This document shows positions 37,746 to 45,395 of a DNA stretch of 64,000 nucleotides, in pieces. This DNA is from Mongoliibacter ruber (GTDB lineage Bacteria; Bacteroidota; Bacteroidia; Cytophagales; Cyclobacteriaceae). The stretch lies in the NCBI RefSeq assembly GCF_003003005.1, contig NZ_PVTR01000010.1:122278-186277 (forward strand), in the 5' to 3' direction. A program made the translations under genes and the position numbers. A model generated the notes under the pieces. It made no database searches, was not told the DNA's origin, and saw nothing but the letters and a program-made list of their open reading frames with translations. Position 1 is the stretch's first letter, and each line of letters begins with the position of its first letter.

Positions 37746-38504
37746 ATGAAAGAGGAAAGAATTTTAATCGTCGAAGACGATATCAATATTGCTGAAAATA
37801 TTGAAGAGATTTTGGAGCTTTTAGGATATGTCAACATAGACACAGCCAATTCAGCCAACCAAGCCATTAAAGTGGTCAAAAAATACCGGCCTGACTTGGT
37901 GTTTATGGACATCAAGCTCAAAGGGGATAAAGATGGAATAGAACTCGGTGAAATTATCAAGCAAATGGTGGATGCACCATTGGTTTTTGTTACATCATAT
38001 TCTGACCCTACTATAATCGAAAGAGCAAAAAGGATAAACCCTGCAGGTTTCATTGTAAAGCCATTTAACACAAATGACATCCACGCCATAGTTGAAATTG
38101 TTCTTTACAACAAAAGAGCAAAACCAGCACCGGTCTCATCGGCTACCGTTGCCAATATCGACGAAAGCCCTTACTTGGTGACGGATGCTGTCTTTATCAA
38201 GTCAGATAATGCTTATGAGCGGGTTCTTTACAAAGACATCTACTATGTAGAAGCCAATGGCAACATGGTCACCATCTACTGCAAAGGAAGGAACTTTACC
38301 ATTAGAAAATCTATGAAAGATATGGAAGAAAAATTGCCTTCCAGCCTATTCTTAAGGGTTCAAAAGTCTTTCATAGTGCAATTAGCCCAAATAGAAAGCT
38401 TTAATACAAAAGACATTTCTCTCATTTCCGGACCTGTCGTGCAGGTCGGAAGACAATATTATAACGGCTTCCTAGCCAAACTGAATACCATCACAGAAAG
38501 CTGA
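37746..38504 (+). CDS. Second LytTR response regulator
   Basis: This 252-residue regulator has a receiver domain (1-125; Asp55 in FMDIKLKGDKDG, Lys in IVKPFN) and a LytTR domain (about 150-248; VEANGNMVTIYC, FLRVQKSFIVQL). The receiver has the longer beta3-alpha3 loop (IKLKGDKDGIE) seen in another receiver subfamily, so it is not a recent copy of the regulator upstream. No kinase follows it. It either shares the LytS kinase or is an orphan. It has its own 149-nt upstream region and its own terminator. Confidence 0.92.
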   Translation: MKEERILIVEDDINIAENIEEILELLGYVNIDTANSANQAIKVVKKYRPDLVFMDIKLKGDKDGIELGEIIKQMVDAPLVFVTSYSDPTIIERAKRINPAGFIVKPFNTNDIHAIVEIVLYNKRAKPAPVSSATVANIDESPYLVTDAVFIKSDNAYERVLYKDIYYVEANGNMVTIYCKGRNFTIRKSMKDMEEKLPSSLFLRVQKSFIVQLAQIESFNTKDISLISGPVVQVGRQYYNGFLAKLNTITES

Positions 38505-38516
38505 TAAAATAAAAAA

Positions 38517-38539
38517 GGTGAGCAATGCTCACCTTTTTT
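38517..38539. terminator. Rho-independent terminator, bidirectional
   Basis: GGTGAGC (38517-38523) pairs with GCTCACC (38527-38533) around AAT, with A-rich left and T-rich right flanks. It ends the LytTR gene and can end the convergent small secreted-protein gene. Confidence 0.85.
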
Positions 38540-38571
38540 ATTTTCAAAAAACCAAACAATCAACTAAACTG

Positions 38572-38931
38572 TCATATAAGGTAAAATTCGTGCTTGCCAG
38601 TAGCCATCATAAAAATTCCATTTTTTAGTAATTCTTTGAATTTTCCTTCAATCTCAGATTTCTCACCATAAAACTCGGCTACCACTTCTCCATACTTATT
38701 GATAAAGGTAATGGTAGGCAAAGCCTTTACGTTGATATCTTTCAAATCGATCTCCAAAGCTTGTGCTATTTCCTTGGTATCACTTAAAGTATCATTCACT
38801 TCCATATTGGAAGTCACCACATCGAAAGTATTCACTTTCGCTTCTGCACTGGCTGACCATAAAATTGTCAAAGCCATCAATAGGCCTAAAAAGGCACATA
38901 CATTTTTCTGAGTTAAAATAGTTGGTTTCAT
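38572..38931 (-). CDS. Small exported protein, unknown function
   Basis: This is a 119-residue protein if it starts at the ATG at 38931 (MKPTILTQ), which gives a good signal peptide ending near ASAEA; a start at 38973 would add 14 unlikely residues. The mature part contains ALPTITFINKYGEVVAEFYGEKSEIEGKFKELL, which recalls the cis-Pro side of a thioredoxin fold (LPTITFIN), but no Cys active site is present. It could be a degenerate thioredoxin-like domain. No functional partner is evident. Confidence 0.6.
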   Translation of the reverse strand: MKPTILTQKNVCAFLGLLMALTILWSASAEAKVNTFDVVTSNMEVNDTLSDTKEIAQALEIDLKDINVKALPTITFINKYGEVVAEFYGEKSEIEGKFKELLKNGIFMMATGKHEFYLI

Positions 38932-39162
38932 TTTCGTAATGTTTAGAATGAATAGTATAAATTCCCAATTCAATTCATATCTGTACCACTCCTATTTCAA
39001 AATCTGACCCAAATATTTCAATATACTGATTATCAGTTTTTTAAAATTTTTTAGCCAAAAACAGGTGTACGTATATGGACATGAATCATGAATTTATGAT
39101 ACAATCTCTAGAATCGAAAAAGCGTAAAAAAGGTTGCACGGAATTGATGAAAAAAATAAAAA

Positions 39163-39193
39163 ATCCGATGAAATACAAAATATTTCATCGGAT
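39163..39193 (-). terminator. Rho-independent terminator of the PhoH-like gene
   Basis: A perfect 13-bp stem, ATCCGATGAAATA (39163-39175) with TATTTCATCGGAT (39181-39193), loop CAAAA. The A-rich stretch before it (39150-39162) becomes a T run on the minus strand. Confidence 0.88.
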
Positions 39194-39213
39194 CACCTTA
39201 GAAATCATGTGTT

Positions 39214-40560
39214 TTACAAAAGATCATTTGCCAAATTAGCCAAATCTGACCTTTCTCCTTTCTCCAATTTGATATGGGAATACAAAGGGTGGTCTTTGAC
39301 CCTGTCTATCAGATAGGAAAGCCCGTTGCTTTGAGAATCCAAATACGGAGTGTCTATCTGAAAGATGTCACCTGTAAAGATGATCTTGGTGTTTTCACCA
39401 GCCCTGCTGATGATCGTTTTGATTTCATGCGGAGTGAGGTTTTGCGCCTCATCTACAATGAAGAAAATATTTGATAAAGACCTTCCTCTGATGTAGGCCA
39501 AGGGCTGGATCACCAACTTTTCCTGATTGACCAATTCTGTTATCTTTTGGTATTCTTTATCCGATTCTTTGAATTGATTTTGGATAAATTTCAGGTTGTC
39601 CCAAAGAGGCTCCATGTAAGGATTCAACTTAGACTTGATATCACCTGGAAGGTAACCAATATCTTTATTGCTCAGTGGCACTATTGGTCGCGCCAAAAAA
39701 ATCTGCTTATAATCACGTCTCTGTTCTAATGCCCCTGCCAAGGCAAGCAGCGTTTTTCCTGTTCCGGCTACTCCTTGAATTGAGACTAGCTTCACCCTAG
39801 GGTTTAAAATGGCATGTAAAGCAAAAGTCTGTTCTGCGTTTTTAGGCTTGATATTATAGGCTAATTTTTTGTCTACCCTTTCAAGGGTATTTTCTTCAGC
39901 ATTGAAATATGCCAAAACAGAATTTTTCTCACTCTTTAATATATAATAGGCATTCGCTTTTCTTTTTCTGGTTCCTAATATCAACTTGGCCTCAACATGA
40001 TGTTTGTCATAAAGTTGGTTGATCATTTCCTGATCAATTCCATCCAACACAAACCTTCCCGTGTTTTCAAGTTCAGAGATGTTTTTAATTTTGCCTGTTT
40101 CATAGTCTTCGGCATTTATTTCCAGAGATTTCGCCTTGAGTCGGAGATTGATGTCTTTGCTGACCAAAATGACTTTCCTGTTTTTCTCTGTTTCTTTCAG
40201 ATGCAGTGCTGCATTGAGAATTTTGTGGTCATTCTTTTCTTCACCAAAGACGATATTGGCATTGATGTTATTTTCCGGATTCATCAAAACCCTGAAGTTA
40301 CCCCTTGTTTTACCGTTGAGTGGAGTCCAGTTGTGAATCATGTTGTCTTTGGAAAGCTTGTCAAGCAAGCGGATAAATTCCCTAGCTTCAAAGTTTTTGG
40401 TGTCATTTCCCTTTTTAAACTGATCGAGCTCTTCCAATACAGTGATGGGGATGACCACATCATGTTCTGCAAAGTTCATGATAGAGTTATGTGCGTATAA
40501 GATTACCGAGGTATCAAGCACAAAAATTTTACGGTCTTTATCGGATTTAGCTCTAGGCAT
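39214..40560 (-). CDS. PhoH-like ATPase with PIN domain (PhoH2 type)
   Basis: This is a 448-residue protein if the start is the ATG at 40560 (MPRAKSDKDRKIFVLDTS). An N-terminal PIN ribonuclease domain (about 8-150) has acidic residues in FVLDTSVIL, LEELDQF and VSKDINLRLKA. A PhoH ATPase domain (about 235-445) has Walker A GVAGTGKTLLAL and Walker B FFIVDEAQNLTP, then TGDIFQID. PIN-PhoH fusions in other bacteria act as RNA helicase/ribonucleases. It is monocistronic, with its own terminator and a TAACTTTG -7 element at 40661-40668. Confidence 0.92.
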   Translation of the reverse strand: MPRAKSDKDRKIFVLDTSVILYAHNSIMNFAEHDVVIPITVLEELDQFKKGNDTKNFEAREFIRLLDKLSKDNMIHNWTPLNGKTRGNFRVLMNPENNINANIVFGEEKNDHKILNAALHLKETEKNRKVILVSKDINLRLKAKSLEINAEDYETGKIKNISELENTGRFVLDGIDQEMINQLYDKHHVEAKLILGTRKRKANAYYILKSEKNSVLAYFNAEENTLERVDKKLAYNIKPKNAEQTFALHAILNPRVKLVSIQGVAGTGKTLLALAGALEQRRDYKQIFLARPIVPLSNKDIGYLPGDIKSKLNPYMEPLWDNLKFIQNQFKESDKEYQKITELVNQEKLVIQPLAYIRGRSLSNIFFIVDEAQNLTPHEIKTIISRAGENTKIIFTGDIFQIDTPYLDSQSNGLSYLIDRVKDHPLYSHIKLEKGERSDLANLANDLL

Positions 40561-40660
40561 AAATGGTAAAATTTTTTGGTTATTAGTTATCAATAAGTTA
40601 GAAAAATAAAAATAAGATTACCATTTATATAAGAGAAATTAAGATAGATTAAGGATTAGA

Positions 40661-40668
40661 CAAAGTTA
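40661..40668 (-). promoter_or_regulatory. -7 element upstream of the PhoH-like gene
   Basis: Minus-strand TAACTTTG, an exact TAnnTTTG, 100 nt before the ATG at 40560. The same octamer precedes the DUF4403 and hflX genes. Confidence 0.4.
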
Positions 40669-40788
40669 TCTTTTTGAAAATCAAGTTGATAAATTTTCCA
40701 ATTCCGAAAAGGGGCTCCATTACTCCAAAATTTGGGTGCTTGCTGTCCAAATTCACAGTTTATTCTCGAATTCATCGAAATTAGTATA

Positions 40789-41025
40789 ATGAATGCTTAT
40801 TTATCCAGAATATTTACCGATTCTCGACTTGAGAAATTGGATTCATCCAAAAAAGCTGGAAAAGTAAAGACCCAAGAACAGGTTTCTATTTTATCTATTG
40901 AAGCAATTTTTGCTTTAGGGCTTTTGGGGATCAGTTTGGCATAATTGTTTGCAGTCTATTTCCCACAAGTTCCTGAAATCATCACCATCACTACTTTGGG
41001 TTTTATGGTGGAGGGGATATTGTAA
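40789..41025 (+). pseudogene. Possible decayed small membrane-protein frame with internal TAA
   Basis: The frame from ATG 40789 encodes 51 residues ending in the hydrophobic IEAIFALGLLGISLA, then meets TAA at 40942-40944. The same frame continues with 26 more codons, again hydrophobic (LFAVYFPQVPEIITITTLGF), to TAA at 41023-41025. Continuing hydrophobic sequence after the stop suggests a membrane protein broken by one nonsense codon. I do not recognise a family, and it may be chance. It lies in an 850-nt AT-rich stretch between phoH and the PLP decarboxylase with no other intact gene. Confidence 0.3.
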
Positions 41026-41110
41026 AGAAAAAATCAACCAAACCATGCCTCAGAAAGGTGGAATGAATATGTTTAAGCTTATGTAACACAATATTTGACA
41101 AGGTATAAAC

Positions 41111-41346
41111 TTATACTTTTAACTTAGTGGGATTTTGCCTCGTATCAAAAACTGTTGCAATTAATATCGTTTTTTCCTCTAAGTAAATCTTATAAACAAT
41201 TTTATAATCTCTTTCAACCAGATACCTGAATCCTCTTCCGGCAACTATCGGATTATCTTCTACCTGTCCCATTTCGGGGTGCTCTAACAGCAAAAGGGTT
41301 TCATGATTATCCTGCTTTTGATTGATTTAGCCAGTTTCAAATCCAT
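41111..41346 (-). pseudogene. Truncated, frameshifted RelE/ParE-type toxin remnant
   Basis: The C-terminal half of a ParE-like toxin is clear: LLLLEHPEMGQVEDNPIVAG, then FRYLVERDYKIVYKIY and the final ATVFDTRQNPTK. In-frame reading upstream hits TAA at 41327-41329. The other frame, from 41346, reads MDLKLAKSIKSRIIMK. Adding one A to the AAA run at 41300-41302 would join it as RIIMKTLLLLEHPEMG, which fits ParE helix 2. The first ~25 residues of a normal ParE and the antitoxin gene are missing; the decarboxylase terminator begins 12 nt upstream. So this is a dead toxin-antitoxin locus. Confidence 0.7.
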
Positions 41347-41358
41347 GTAAAAGCAAAA

Positions 41359-41387
41359 GCGTCTTCCAGACACTGCCCGGAAGACGC
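41359..41387 (-). terminator. Terminator of the PLP decarboxylase gene
   Basis: GCGTCTTCC (41359-41367) pairs perfectly with GGAAGACGC (41379-41387). On the minus strand it is followed by TTTTGCTTTTA. It starts 25 nt after the decarboxylase stop codon. Confidence 0.8.
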
Positions 41388-41411
41388 CTAGTACTATTTC
41401 AAAGCTTTAAA

Positions 41412-42662
41412 CTACTTCCTTCCCCTTAACTCTGAGTCCAAGTCCATCAAGAATGCATCAATGGTACCTTGCTTGACATGGGGCATTACCACTATCTTAA
41501 ACCATTCGGGTTCAAATTCATATGAGTCAGCAACCAAATAATACTTGTTGGCCAATTCCTTACTCATATATTTAGCCTTGATGGCGATGATATTGAGGTG
41601 GGGGTTTCTGAAGTATTCCACACCCATTCTTTCCAGTTTTTTGCAGATCCGCTCAGTCTTATCACAAAGCGTTTCCATTTTGTACTTCCAACCTTCCGAA
41701 CCATGGATTTGCAAAATCATCCACATCGAAATCGCATTGGCACCCGACCTGCTCCCACTGATGGTAAAGTCTTTGCCAGGAATGTATTGCGCCTCTTCCG
41801 TCTTGACAAAGTCAAAGTATCCTTTTCTGATCAGAAAAAGACCCGTACCATATGGCGTCTGTAACATCTTGTGACCATCTGCTGTGATGGAATTCATGTA
41901 AGGATTTTGGAAGGTAAACCTACTTGTAGTATTGGTAAAAGGATAGATAAAGCCTCCATAAGCTGCGTCAACATGAATTTTGAATTGGACATTCAGTTTG
42001 GTGAAATAATCACCCAACATATCAATATCATCTACAGAACCAAACATAGTAGTGGATAGGTTTGCTATCACTATAAAATACTTGATGCCGTCTTGAGTAG
42101 CTTCCTTGATTTTTTGTTCCAAAGACTCTTTTTTAATCTCCCGAGTTTCTGAATCCACTTCCAAGATGATGTTGGTCAAGTTTAGGATATTGGCACCTTT
42201 AGGCATAGAGTAATGCGAGTCTTGACTATACACCACTCCAATTTCTCCAAGTCTTGCCCCAAATTTATTTCTAAAGTAGTTTCTATAGATCCACATGGCT
42301 TGAATATTGGCTTCAGTACCTCCCGTAGCCACATATCCGTCCTGATGGTCAACATCACCGTTGAATATCTCTTCCGCTACTAATTTGACCAGTTCTTTTT
42401 CGATTTTTTGAGTTCCTTCAAATACTTCCAGAACCGAATCCTCACTCAAAGTGTGTACCCCAATATGGTTGGGATTACGTACCATAGCAGACATAAATGG
42501 TGCATCTTTGAGAAAAGGCGCATCAGGATAAAATTCAGTGGTATCCAGATAGGTTCCAGGGATTCCCAAAATGGGCCTATCCCCTCTATAATCGAGATTT
42601 TGGTCTAAAGCCTTGAAAATATATTCTTTAACTTGTTCGTGTGATCGTTTTTTCCAGTACAT
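41412..42662 (-). CDS. PLP-dependent group II amino acid decarboxylase
   Basis: This 416-residue fold-type I enzyme has the group II decarboxylase signatures: DGYVATGGTEANIQAMW near residue 105, the Asp/Ala pair HVDAAYGGF, and the PLP lysine in ADGHKMLQTPYG. It is shorter than glutamate decarboxylase and closest in pattern to MfnA/tyrosine-aspartate-type decarboxylases. The substrate (Asp, Glu or an aromatic amino acid) cannot be fixed from sequence. Aspartate decarboxylation to beta-alanine for pantothenate is one option. It stands alone with a 189-nt upstream gap and a strong terminator. Confidence 0.85.
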   Translation of the reverse strand: MYWKKRSHEQVKEYIFKALDQNLDYRGDRPILGIPGTYLDTTEFYPDAPFLKDAPFMSAMVRNPNHIGVHTLSEDSVLEVFEGTQKIEKELVKLVAEEIFNGDVDHQDGYVATGGTEANIQAMWIYRNYFRNKFGARLGEIGVVYSQDSHYSMPKGANILNLTNIILEVDSETREIKKESLEQKIKEATQDGIKYFIVIANLSTTMFGSVDDIDMLGDYFTKLNVQFKIHVDAAYGGFIYPFTNTTSRFTFQNPYMNSITADGHKMLQTPYGTGLFLIRKGYFDFVKTEEAQYIPGKDFTISGSRSGANAISMWMILQIHGSEGWKYKMETLCDKTERICKKLERMGVEYFRNPHLNIIAIKAKYMSKELANKYYLVADSYEFEPEWFKIVVMPHVKQGTIDAFLMDLDSELRGRK

Positions 42663-42851
42663 AGTTTTGATGATTTAAATGGGTCCGCAAACCCTCCCCC
42701 CGTTCCAATGCAGTGATGATAGCATATTGCATCGGATAGCTGAAGAAGATATTTTTGCTAAGAAGCAAAACAAAAGATTCTTAGCTCAAAGTACCTGATA
42801 CTTGAGCGTTCTTCTATTGTATGCGGATGTTACTTGATTATAAGATTGAAA

Positions 42852-43595
42852 TCAATTCCAAATCTTCCAGGCAGCCTCTGCCTGAAGTTTGAGCATTTCG
42901 AGCCCATTTTTCGTCAGTGCCCCTCGGGCCTCCATGGACCTCATCAAAAAAGTTTTTTCAGGATTATACACCAAGTCATAGACTTTGTGGTTTCCTGAGA
43001 TTTGATTGATATCTAAATCAGGCATTTCCTCAGTATTGGGAAAAGTACCCAAAGGCGTAGTATTGACAATCAGGTAATGAGAAGCAAGTATGTCAGGATT
43101 ATTTTTCAGCGCATCATAAGTGAGAAAATCAGGCTGATCACTTTCGGATCTTGACACCATTTTATAAGGTATAGATAGGTCTTTCAAAGCCTGCACTACC
43201 GCTTTTGAGGCTCCACCAGTACCTAATACCAAGGCCTTGGGTCTTTCATTACCCAGCCATTTTTCCAGTGAATTTTTGAATCCAATGTAGTCGGTATTGT
43301 ATCCCGTTAATTGATTGTTTCTTATTTGGATACAATTTACAGCGCCTATCTCCCTACATGCGGGATCAAGTTGATCTATAAATGAAAACACCTTTTCCTT
43401 GTAAGGAATCGTAACACTCAATCCCAACAACTCCGGGTTTTCCTCTAGTACTTTCGGGAGCAGCCCTATATCAGGAATTTCATACAGATCAAACCTGCAG
43501 CCATCAATGCTTTCTTTTTCGAATTTTTCAGTGAAATACTTTTTCGAAAAAGAATGACCTAATGGATAACCAATCAACCCGAATTTTTTCATCAT
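42852..43595 (-). CDS. aroE: Shikimate dehydrogenase
   Basis: This 247-residue enzyme reduces 3-dehydroshikimate to shikimate with NADPH. Motifs are GYPLGHSFSKKYF (shikimate binding, Ser/Ser), SVTIPYKEKV with the catalytic Lys, NTDYIGF with Asp, and the NADP loop LGTGGASKAV. It is somewhat short compared with E. coli AroE (272), as is usual in Bacteroidota. The start overlaps the end of the DUF368 gene by 4 nt (ATGA). Confidence 0.95.
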   Translation of the reverse strand: MMKKFGLIGYPLGHSFSKKYFTEKFEKESIDGCRFDLYEIPDIGLLPKVLEENPELLGLSVTIPYKEKVFSFIDQLDPACREIGAVNCIQIRNNQLTGYNTDYIGFKNSLEKWLGNERPKALVLGTGGASKAVVQALKDLSIPYKMVSRSESDQPDFLTYDALKNNPDILASHYLIVNTTPLGTFPNTEEMPDLDINQISGNHKVYDLVYNPEKTFLMRSMEARGALTKNGLEMLKLQAEAAWKIWN

Positions 43596-44524
43596 TCCTT
43601 AATATAGTTTGCAGTCCGCTCTATCCCTAAGACGAGTAAAATCCCAAATGAAAATGCGAGAGCTGCATACAAAATTAATGATTCTTCGCCAGTAATGGCC
43701 AAAAAGTCTTGAGGAAGTACGTTTTCTGTAACAAAAGGCTTCTGAATGCCACTAGAGGACATCCTATAGGAGATCACGTTTTTCCATGGCCAGATTTTAT
43801 TGATTGATCCCAACATGATCCCTGAGAGAAAAGCCAAAGTCATGGCATGGTACCTTTTAAGAAACCAAGAGATCAACCTGCTGAAGGAGAGTAATCCAAC
43901 AACACAACCCAAGGCAAATAGACCCAAAACCAATATATCCCGGTCATTCACAGCTTGTAAAACTCGCTCATACTGTCCAAGAATAAGAAGTAAAAAACTT
44001 CCAGAAATCCCAGGAAGTATCATGGCACTTATCGCTATGACTCCTGCCACAAAAGTAAACCATGCTGCCTCAGGAGATGTTGTCGGCGGCAAACCTGTCA
44101 CCCAATACGCAAATACTATTCCTCCCAAAAGCCACAGTACTGTTGCTATGTTCCATTTCTTGATATCTCTCAAAATGATTATAGCTGAAATGATAATCAG
44201 CCCGCAGAAAAAAGACCATAAGGGTATGGGAAGGTTATCCATTAGATAGGTAATCAACCTAGACATACTGAAAATGCTGAAAAGAATCCCCACAAAAAGG
44301 GTCAGAAGAAACTTCCCGTTGATATGTTCCCAAAAAGCAACAAACTTCCCTTTCAATAAATACCTAATTGCCTCAGCATCTATCGACTTGATGCTGTCAA
44401 GCAGTTTTTCGTAAATACCTGTGATCAAAGCAATAGAGCCACCGGAAACTCCCGGAACTATGTCCGCTGCACCCATGCCCATTCCTTTCAAAAAGATCAG
44501 AATGATACCTTTAAATTTTCCCAT
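43592..44524 (-). CDS. DUF368 family membrane protein (PopT-type undecaprenyl-phosphate flippase)
   Basis: This 310-residue protein has about eight or nine transmembrane helices and the DUF368 signatures GMGMGAADIVPGVSGGSIALITGIYE at the N-terminus and SAMILPGISGSFLLLILGQYE in the middle (an inverted-repeat pattern). DUF368 proteins have been shown in other bacteria to recycle undecaprenyl phosphate across the inner membrane, so a role in cell-wall and surface-glycan lipid carrier supply is expected. It is translationally coupled to aroE. Confidence 0.9.
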   Translation of the reverse strand: MGKFKGIILIFLKGMGMGAADIVPGVSGGSIALITGIYEKLLDSIKSIDAEAIRYLLKGKFVAFWEHINGKFLLTLFVGILFSIFSMSRLITYLMDNLPIPLWSFFCGLIIISAIIILRDIKKWNIATVLWLLGGIVFAYWVTGLPPTTSPEAAWFTFVAGVIAISAMILPGISGSFLLLILGQYERVLQAVNDRDILVLGLFALGCVVGLLSFSRLISWFLKRYHAMTLAFLSGIMLGSINKIWPWKNVISYRMSSSGIQKPFVTENVLPQDFLAITGEESLILYAALAFSFGILLVLGIERTANYIKE

Positions 44525-44540
44525 TGTGTGAAATGAAAAA

Positions 44541-44563
44541 GATGCCTGAAAAACTCAGGCATC
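44541..44563 (-). terminator. Terminator after the phosphosulfolactate synthase gene
   Basis: GATGCCTGA (44541-44549) pairs perfectly with TCAGGCATC (44555-44563). On the minus strand TTTTTC follows directly. It ends the upstream synthase transcript before the DUF368-aroE pair. Confidence 0.8.
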
Positions 44564-44591
44564 AATGATTCAGTAATCAGTTATATTATGA

Positions 44592-45365
44592 TTATAAAGA
44601 CTTGTGATCGCCAATAAAATGATCAAAGGTATCTCCTCTTAGGCCCAATCTGATGGTTTCCAATGGTATCAACTCGTTAGGGGCAATATTTCCAAGATTG
44701 ACATTGGCACCAAGAAGCTTGACAAACCATACTTGTTGTTCCTTTTGTGGAGCTTCCCAGATAATTTTATCCTCTGGTATTTTGGTTAAAATCTCTTCTA
44801 CCAATCCCTGCCTTACCTCTCCAGAATCTCTAAAAAGACCTACGGTACCGCCTTCTCTGGCTTCACCGATTACTTTCCAAGAGCCCGCATCCAGCTCGCT
44901 CTGCATCTGATCTATCCATTTGTAAGGAGGTATGATCTTGGCGGCATCTTTAGAACCGACTTCTGAAAGTACTGTCACATCTTGAGACAAAGTTCTGATA
45001 AACTCACATTTTTTATCGTGAGGTAAGCTGATTGAACCATCAGATACTTCTGCGAATTTAAGGTCGTATTTTTCCAATACCTTGCGGTAATCATCAAACT
45101 GATCTCTTATCACAAATGCTTCGAAAAGTGTACCCCCCAAGTATACAGGAATACCGGCATCTCTATATATTTCGATCTTCTCGGCAAGGTTTTTAGTCAA
45201 GTAAGAAGTAGCCCAACCTAATTTAACAATATCTGCAAAATCACTATTGGCGCTTACAAAGTCTTCTACTTCCCTAATGCTCAATCCTTTGTCCATAACC
45301 ATGGTAAAGCCTGAGGCACGGGGTTTTTCAGTCCGTACAGGAAGATTTTTAAGAACGTAATTCAT
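44592..45365 (-). CDS. Phosphosulfolactate synthase (ComA family)
   Basis: This 257-residue TIM-barrel protein matches the ComA family: EKPRASGFTMVMDKGLS, IVKLGWATSYL, VYLGGTLFEAF, AEVSDGSISLP and IGEAREGGTVGLFRDSGEVR. ComA adds sulfite to phosphoenolpyruvate, giving (R)-2-phospho-3-sulfolactate, the first step to coenzyme M in methanogens. The ComB phosphatase and ComC dehydrogenase genes are not in the window. In Bacteroidota the product's fate is not established; a supply of C3 sulfonates for sulfonolipids is one possibility. It is 30 nt from the TPR gene upstream and probably co-transcribed. Confidence 0.88.
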   Translation of the reverse strand: MNYVLKNLPVRTEKPRASGFTMVMDKGLSIREVEDFVSANSDFADIVKLGWATSYLTKNLAEKIEIYRDAGIPVYLGGTLFEAFVIRDQFDDYRKVLEKYDLKFAEVSDGSISLPHDKKCEFIRTLSQDVTVLSEVGSKDAAKIIPPYKWIDQMQSELDAGSWKVIGEAREGGTVGLFRDSGEVRQGLVEEILTKIPEDKIIWEAPQKEQQVWFVKLLGANVNLGNIAPNELIPLETIRLGLRGDTFDHFIGDHKSL

Positions 45366-45395
45366 TCAAATAAATTCAGATTTTTATAAAAGGTG

